A stretch of DNA of 36,413 bases. Source: DATJIG01 sp050260515. Its GTDB lineage: Bacteria; Pseudomonadota; Alphaproteobacteria; SMXQ01. The notes below the pieces were generated by a model. It had not been told where the DNA came from, searched no databases, and worked only from the letters and a program-made list of their open reading frames with translations. Within the stretch, counting starts at the first letter, position 1. Each line of letters starts with the position of its first letter. The DNA is taken from positions 1 through 36,413 of the forward strand of contig JBLNCI010000027.1 in assembly GCA_050260515.1 (NCBI GenBank), written 5' to 3'. This document shows, in pieces, positions 32,221-36,413 of the stretch. Made by a program: the position numbers and the translations under genes.

Positions 32221-32258
32221 TGTCTCCCCCCTTGTTGTCGCCGTTCGCTCTCGATCGA

Positions 32259-34148
32259 TCAGCCGATCCGCTCCAGCTCGTCGATCAGCCCCTCGACCAC
32301 CTTGAGGCCGCGGTCCCAGAACTTCGGGTCCGACGCGTCGAGCCCGAACGGCGCCAGCAGCTCCTTGTGGCGCAGCGTGCCGCCGGCGGCGAGCATCGCG
32401 CGATAGCGTTCCTGGAACGGCGCACCGTTGGCACCCGACCGCTTCCAGTCCTCGTACGCCGCGTACAGCGAGTTCACGAGGCAGTCGCCGAACGCGTAGG
32501 CGTAGACGTAGAACGGCGAATGGATGAAATGCGGGATGTAGGCCCAGAAGAACCGGTAGTCGCCCTCGAGCCTGATCGACGGCCCGAGGCTCTCGCCCTG
32601 CACCGCCATCCAGAAATCGCAGATCTGGTCGCACGCGAGCTCGCCCTGACGGCGAGCCTCGTGGACGCGGCTCTCGAAGTCGTAGAACGCGATCTGCCGC
32701 ACCACGGTGTTGAGCATGTCCTCGACCTTGCCCGCGAGCAGCACGCGCTTGCGCTTCGCATCCTTCTCCGCCGCGAGCAGCGCCTGGAACGTCAGCATCT
32801 CGCCGAACACCGACGCGGTCTCGGCGAGCGTCAGCGGCGTGTCGGCTTGCAAGTGGCCCTGCTTGCCCGCCAGCACCTGATGCACGCCATGGCCGAGCTC
32901 GTGGGCGAGCGTCATCACGTCGCGCGTCTTGCCCTGGTAGTTCATCAGGATGTAGGGGTGCGCCGACGGCACGCACGGATGCGAGAACGCGCCTGACTCC
33001 TTGCCGGGACGGACCTCGGCATCGATCCACTGGCCCGAGAAGAATCGCCGGCCGACGTCGGCGAGCTCGGGCGAGAACGCGCCGTAGGCATCGAGCACCT
33101 TGGCTTCGGCCTCGTCCCACGGGATGGTCCGCTCCTTGGCCTCCGGGAGCGGCGCATTGCGATCCCAGTACGGGAGCTGCTTCACCCCAAACCACCTGGC
33201 CTTGAGCTTGTAGTAGCGGTGCGAGAGCCGCGGATACGCCGCCTTGACGGCGCTCACCAGCGCGTCGACGACCTCGTCCTCGACGTAGTTCGAGAGGTTG
33301 CGCGACGACTGCGGCCGCGCGAAGTGCCGCCAGCGGTCCTCGACCTCCTTGTCCTTGGCCAGCGTGTTGGTGATGAGCGCGAACGTCGGCGCGTTCGTCT
33401 TCAGCACGGAGCCGAACCCGAGCGCCGCGTCCTTGCGCACCTTCGGGTCGCGATCGGAGAGCCGGTGCAGGATCTCGGCCTCGGTCATCATCTTGCCGCG
33501 GAACGGGAACCGCAGCCGCGCCATGGTCTCGTCGAACAGCCGGTTCCACGCGCCACGGCCGGTCACCGACTTGTCGTGCAGGATGCGCTCGAGATCCTCC
33601 GAGAGCTGATGCGGCCGGAAAACGCGGATGTCGCGCAGCCACGCGGCGTAGCGCGCGAGCTCGGGTCTCTTCAGCTTCTCGGCGATGGCGTCGTCGTCGA
33701 TCTGGTTGATCTCGAGCGCGAAGAAGATCAGATGCGCGGCGATGTCGTTCGCCTTCTCGCGCGTCGTCTGGAAGAAGCGGCCGATCTCGGGATCGGTGAC
33801 GTTCCCGGAATAGAGGAGATGCGCGTACGACATCACCTTCGACAGCCGCTCGTCGATCGCCTCGTAGGCGCCGATCGCGGCGCCGAGGCCGGCGCCGTCG
33901 AGCTCGGCGAGATGCCCCTTGTACTGGCTCTCGAAGGTGGTCGCGTCGGTGTCGCACCGGGCGAGGTCGGCGGCGAGCGCGGGATCGCCCGGCGCGGCGT
34001 AGAGGTGCGACAGGTCCCAGCGCGGCGCCTTGACCTTCGCGCCGCGCGAGGCCTGCAGCGCCGCTCGCTTCCGCGTCGCGCTGCGCTTGCCGGTCGGCGA
34101 TTTGCGGGCGCTCTTCTTGTCGGCTTTGCGGGACGGCGCTTTCGGCAT
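32259..34148 (-). CDS. pepF: M3-family oligoendopeptidase F
   Basis: PepF is a cytoplasmic zinc metallopeptidase that cuts short peptides. The 629-residue product has the zinc motif HELGH (416-420, catalytic Glu417), with the third ligand expected in LTLAETASVFGEML, and the family segments GKESGAFSHPCVPSAHPYILMNY in part and FIHSPFYVYAYAFGDCL. The first ~42 residues are Lys/Arg/Ala-rich and probably disordered. ATG 34148 has GAGGT at 8 nt. Its divergent spacer with the acyl-CoA synthetase holds the 18-bp repeat array. Confidence 0.95.
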   Translation of the reverse strand: MPKAPSRKADKKSARKSPTGKRSATRKRAALQASRGAKVKAPRWDLSHLYAAPGDPALAADLARCDTDATTFESQYKGHLAELDGAGLGAAIGAYEAIDERLSKVMSYAHLLYSGNVTDPEIGRFFQTTREKANDIAAHLIFFALEINQIDDDAIAEKLKRPELARYAAWLRDIRVFRPHQLSEDLERILHDKSVTGRGAWNRLFDETMARLRFPFRGKMMTEAEILHRLSDRDPKVRKDAALGFGSVLKTNAPTFALITNTLAKDKEVEDRWRHFARPQSSRNLSNYVEDEVVDALVSAVKAAYPRLSHRYYKLKARWFGVKQLPYWDRNAPLPEAKERTIPWDEAEAKVLDAYGAFSPELADVGRRFFSGQWIDAEVRPGKESGAFSHPCVPSAHPYILMNYQGKTRDVMTLAHELGHGVHQVLAGKQGHLQADTPLTLAETASVFGEMLTFQALLAAEKDAKRKRVLLAGKVEDMLNTVVRQIAFYDFESRVHEARRQGELACDQICDFWMAVQGESLGPSIRLEGDYRFFWAYIPHFIHSPFYVYAYAFGDCLVNSLYAAYEDWKRSGANGAPFQERYRAMLAAGGTLRHKELLAPFGLDASDPKFWDRGLKVVEGLIDELERIG

Positions 34149-34211
34149 CGGGGGACCTCGTCGGGGGCGGGACAATTGGATATTCTCGATATAAGAGGCT
34201 GGCGGCGCTTT

Positions 34212-34283
34212 GCAAAGTGAACACGCCGGGCAAAGTGAACACACTGGGTAAAGTGCACACGCGGGGCAAAGTGCACAGGCCGG
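34212..34283. repeat. Four 18-bp tandem repeats in a divergent promoter region
   Basis: Four contiguous 18-bp units start at 34212, 34230, 34248 and 34266, with consensus GCAAAGTGNACACGCCGG. AAAGTG and ACA are kept in all four, and the third position after GTG switches from A (units 1-2) to C (units 3-4), giving GTGCAC palindromes in the latter. A degraded fifth start (GCGAATACCG) follows. The array lies between pepF (ATG 34148) and the acyl-CoA synthetase (GTG 34327). It may be a multi-site operator or a mini-satellite; the period is a multiple of three, but the repeat is out of frame with both genes. Confidence 0.9.
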
Positions 34284-34326
34284 GCGAATACCGAACGCGC
34301 GCGGGGAGGCTACGCTGGGAGACGCG

Positions 34327-36135
34327 GTGGACAGGACGACGATCGCCGGCTGGACCAAGGACGTCCTCGCCCTGCCCTCGCTGCCGCACCAGCTTTTCGC
34401 CGTCGCGGCGCGCAAGGGCGCGGCGCCCTTCCTGTGGGCGAAACGCGACGGCGCGTGGCACAGCCGCTCGTGGCGCGCGGTCGCCGACGAGGTCGCCGCG
34501 CTGGCGCGCGGCCTGCGCGCGCTCGGCCTCGTTCCGGGCGATCGTGTGGTGCTCGTGTCCGAGAACCGCCCGGAGTGGCTGATCGCCGACTACGCGATCA
34601 TGGCGGCGGGGCTGATCACCGTGCCCGCCTACGTCACCAACACCGTCGAGGATCACCGCTACATCCTGTCCAACGTCGGCGCGCGGGCGGTGATCGTCTC
34701 CACCAATGCGCTGGCCGGCCGCGTGCTGCCCGCCGTCGCGGCGAGCGGCACGGTCGAGCATGTGATCCACGTCGAGGTTCCCGAGCGCCCGCCGACCCTC
34801 GCGGCGACCCTGCGCTCGTGGGCCGACGTCGTGGCGCTGGGCGGCGCGCGGCCGGAGATCGCCATCCCGGCGCCGCTCTCGCGCCGCGACCGCGCCTGCG
34901 TGATCCACACCTCCGGCACCGGCGGGGCACCGAAGGGCGTGACGCTCTCCCACGGCGCGATCCAGAGCAACGTGCGAGGCGCGGCGATCCTGCTCCAATC
35001 GCTCGGCCTCGGGGACGAGGTGTTCCTGTCGTTCCTGCCGCTGTCGCATTCCTACGAGCACACCGCCGGACAGTCGTTCCCGGTCGCGATCGGAGCGCAG
35101 ATCTACTACGCCGAGGGCGTCGACGCGCTCGCCGGCAACCTGCTCGACGCGCGGCCGACGATCATGACGGCGGTGCCGCGCCTGTACGAGACGCTCCAGG
35201 CCCGCATCCGGCGTCAGGTCGCACGCGAGGGCGGGTTCCGGAAAACGCTGTTCGACACGACGCTGCGCTTCGGCATCAAGCGCTACCGCGGAACTCTTGC
35301 CTGGTACGAGCGGCCGCTCGACTGGATCCTCGACCGCCTGGTCCGCGCCAAGGTACGCGCGCGGTTCGGCGGCCGGCTCAAGGCAATGGTGTCGGGCGGC
35401 GCGCCGCTCAATCCCGATGTCGGGCTGTTCTTCACCGCGCTCGGCGTCCGCATCCTGCAGGGCTACGGCCAGACCGAGTCCGCGCCGGTGGTGAGCTGCA
35501 ACCTGCCGACGCACGTCAAGGTCGACACCGTCGGTCCGCCGATCGACGGCGCCGAGGTGCGGATCGCCGATGACGGCGAGATCCTGGTGCGCGGCGAGCT
35601 CGTCATGGAGGGCTACTGGAACGATCCCGCCAACACCGCCGTCGCGATCCGCGACGGCTGGCTGCACACCGGCGACATCGGCGAATTCGACGGCGACGGA
35701 TTCCTGCGCATCACCGACCGCAAGAAGGACATCATCGTCAACTCGGGGGGCGACAACATCTCGCCGGCGCGCGTCGAGGGGCTGCTGACGCTGCGGCCCG
35801 AGATCGCCCAGGCAATGGTCTACGGCGACAAGCATGCCTACCTGGTCGCGGTGATCGTCCCCGACGAGGCGACGATGGCCGACTGGGCCGCGGCCAATCA
35901 CCGCAAGTTCGACCCGCCCCACATCGCGACCGATCCCGCGTTCCGCGATCTCATCGGCCGCGCCATCGACGCGGTGAACGCCGATCTCTCGGTAATCGAG
36001 CGGGTGCGCCGCTTCATCCTCGCCGACGAGCCGTTCACCATCGCCAACGGCGAGATGACGCCGACGCTCAAGGTCAAGCGCCACGCGGTGAAAGCGCGCT
36101 ACGGCGCGCGCCTCGAGGCGCTCTACGACAAGTAG
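34327..36135 (+). CDS. AMP-forming long-chain acyl-CoA synthetase
   Basis: The 602-residue enzyme activates a carboxylic acid, probably a long-chain fatty acid, to acyl-AMP and then acyl-CoA. Motifs: the P-loop HTSGTGGAPKGVTLSH (~194-209), YGQTESAP (~379-386), GWLHTGDIGEFDGDGFL (~443-459) and the C-terminal hinge ITDRKKDIIVNSGGDNISP. It belongs to the FAA1-type branch with an inserted helical segment (FDTTLRFGIKRYRG). GTG 34327 follows GGGAG, and no nearby ATG fits. The product fits with fatty-acid use, as does the FadL channel 8 kb away, but they are not in one operon. Confidence 0.93.
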   Translation: MDRTTIAGWTKDVLALPSLPHQLFAVAARKGAAPFLWAKRDGAWHSRSWRAVADEVAALARGLRALGLVPGDRVVLVSENRPEWLIADYAIMAAGLITVPAYVTNTVEDHRYILSNVGARAVIVSTNALAGRVLPAVAASGTVEHVIHVEVPERPPTLAATLRSWADVVALGGARPEIAIPAPLSRRDRACVIHTSGTGGAPKGVTLSHGAIQSNVRGAAILLQSLGLGDEVFLSFLPLSHSYEHTAGQSFPVAIGAQIYYAEGVDALAGNLLDARPTIMTAVPRLYETLQARIRRQVAREGGFRKTLFDTTLRFGIKRYRGTLAWYERPLDWILDRLVRAKVRARFGGRLKAMVSGGAPLNPDVGLFFTALGVRILQGYGQTESAPVVSCNLPTHVKVDTVGPPIDGAEVRIADDGEILVRGELVMEGYWNDPANTAVAIRDGWLHTGDIGEFDGDGFLRITDRKKDIIVNSGGDNISPARVEGLLTLRPEIAQAMVYGDKHAYLVAVIVPDEATMADWAAANHRKFDPPHIATDPAFRDLIGRAIDAVNADLSVIERVRRFILADEPFTIANGEMTPTLKVKRHAVKARYGARLEALYDK

Positions 36136-36182
36136 GTGCCGCAGGGCCGGCATTCTTCGCCATCCCATTGCGCACTCTGCAT
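36123..36182 (-). CDS. Possible 19-aa CxxC peptide gene
   Basis: ATG 36182 is preceded by AGGAG at 8 nt, and the frame encodes MQSAQWDGEECRPCGTYLS before TAG, overlapping the 3' end of the acyl-CoA synthetase on the opposite strand. The CRPC pair is unusual for a chance frame. A 12-bp hairpin lies 38 nt upstream. It may be a tiny peptide or leader, or coincidence; nothing similar is recalled. Confidence 0.3.
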   Translation of the reverse strand: MQSAQWDGEECRPCGTYLS

Positions 36183-36220
36183 CTTCTTCTCTCCTGAAAG
36201 GATCCTCCCTGAATCACCGA

Positions 36221-36253
36221 AGCCCGCTCCGGGTTGTGAGGCCGGAGCGGGCT
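36221..36253. other. 12-bp stem-loop in the right intergenic region
   Basis: AGCCCGCTCCGG (36221-36232) and CCGGAGCGGGCT (36242-36253) form a perfect 12-bp stem with a 9-nt loop, 86 nt after the synthetase stop. It lacks a T-run on either strand, so it may be a 3'-end-stabilising hairpin of the synthetase mRNA or a leader element for - strand transcription. The remaining bases of 36136-36310 hold nothing else I can identify. Confidence 0.6.
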
Positions 36254-36310
36254 GGTGAGGGGCCGGTGGGTTCGCGGGTGTTTGCTACGCACCACGCGGA
36301 CACACGTCGT

Positions 36311-36413
36311 CGTCAGCGGATCAGCGAAATCCGCTTTTTACCTTCCCCATAAGGGTCAGTAGGGTGCCACGCTGCGTTGAAAGCGTAGCCAAGCCTACCG
36401 ATGCTGCCTCAGT
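36311..36413. repeat. Right copy of ~100-bp terminal direct repeat
   Basis: This segment repeats 1-103 in direct orientation; the only differences are in the five bases after AAAGCGTAGCC (GACAC on the left, AAGCC on the right). It contains the same terminator-like hairpin (36315-36339) and second stem-loop (36371-36389). The mismatches argue against a simple circular overlap of one sequence. Confidence 0.85.

Noticed and set aside
34212..34283. CRISPR array
   Set aside because: The repeats are contiguous 18-mers without spacers, and no cas gene is present.
31384..36168. Very long open frame on the - strand spanning the acyl-CoA synthetase, pepF and hydrolase
   Set aside because: It is antisense to the acyl-CoA synthetase, lies out of frame with pepF and has Arg/Asp-rich shadow composition. 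Only its C-terminal part (the Tat hydrolase) is a real gene. High G+C content keeps such frames open.
1..36413. Complete circular plasmid or phage genome, based on the terminal repeats
   Set aside because: The gene content is chromosomal housekeeping and signalling; no replication, partition, integrase or capsid gene is seen, and the terminal copies differ at three bases.

Overview
The window looks like a chromosomal segment of a free-living alphaproteobacterium, most likely of the order Hyphomicrobiales (Rhizobiales). The reasons are the very high G+C content, an HWE-family histidine kinase, a membrane-bound ferritin (MbfA), a COQ9-family gene near rpsU, the three-subunit proton-translocating transhydrogenase (pntAA-pntAB-pntB), and an intergenic palindrome of the kind common in Bradyrhizobium/Rhodopseudomonas-like genomes (439-579). 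No phage, plasmid, CRISPR or transposase gene is visible. Both ends carry the same ~100-bp repeat (1-103 and 36311-36413, 3 mismatches), so the piece is probably bounded by a dispersed genomic repeat. Layout: 1-665 is gene-free and repeat-rich. 666-5423 is a signalling island: a hybrid HWE histidine kinase on the + strand lies between two paralogous single-domain response regulators on the - strand, together with a receiver-like protein that appears to lack the phospho-acceptor Asp and two small proteins of unknown function. 5694-7209 holds a secreted beta-rich protein and a diguanylate cyclase. 7427-9130 is purE-purK. 9331-11504 is a two-gene unit (membrane/SRPBCC protein and zinc alcohol dehydrogenase) behind a candidate EcfG (general stress) promoter, closed by a strong terminator shared with the convergent GH17-GT2 glucan synthase (11601-14339). 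14561-15921 is def-coq9 with a 4-nt overlap. mbfA (-) and rpsU (+, TTG start) then diverge from a shared spacer. 17603-22135 holds two tandem chemoreceptors with nearly identical signalling domains. Between them and the next operon lies a 44-codon membrane-peptide gene with its own Shine-Dalgarno and terminator (22391-22576). The operon at 26452-22737 (-) encodes a FadL-type outer-membrane channel, a membrane hybrid kinase coupled to it by a GTGA overlap, and a single-domain response regulator. pntAA-pntAB-pntB follows. Divergent from it are two tandem secreted alpha/beta-hydrolases, which converge on a third, Tat-exported hydrolase downstream of an M3 oligoendopeptidase. The right end is a long-chain acyl-CoA synthetase. 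Its divergent spacer carries four 18-bp tandem repeats.

How the parts may connect: the density of signal proteins (two hybrid kinases, three single-domain receivers, one diguanylate cyclase, two chemoreceptors) suggests an organism that tracks its environment closely. Lipid or other hydrophobic substrates are a possible theme at the right end (FadL channel with sensor kinase, acyl-CoA synthetase, three secreted hydrolases), but this is inference from family membership and position. The best candidates for undescribed biology are the FadL-kinase-regulator operon, the 18-bp repeat array at 34212-34283, the pseudo-receiver operon with its palindromic upstream site, and the 44-aa membrane peptide. 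All functional calls come from reading the translated sequences and motifs; no database search was run.
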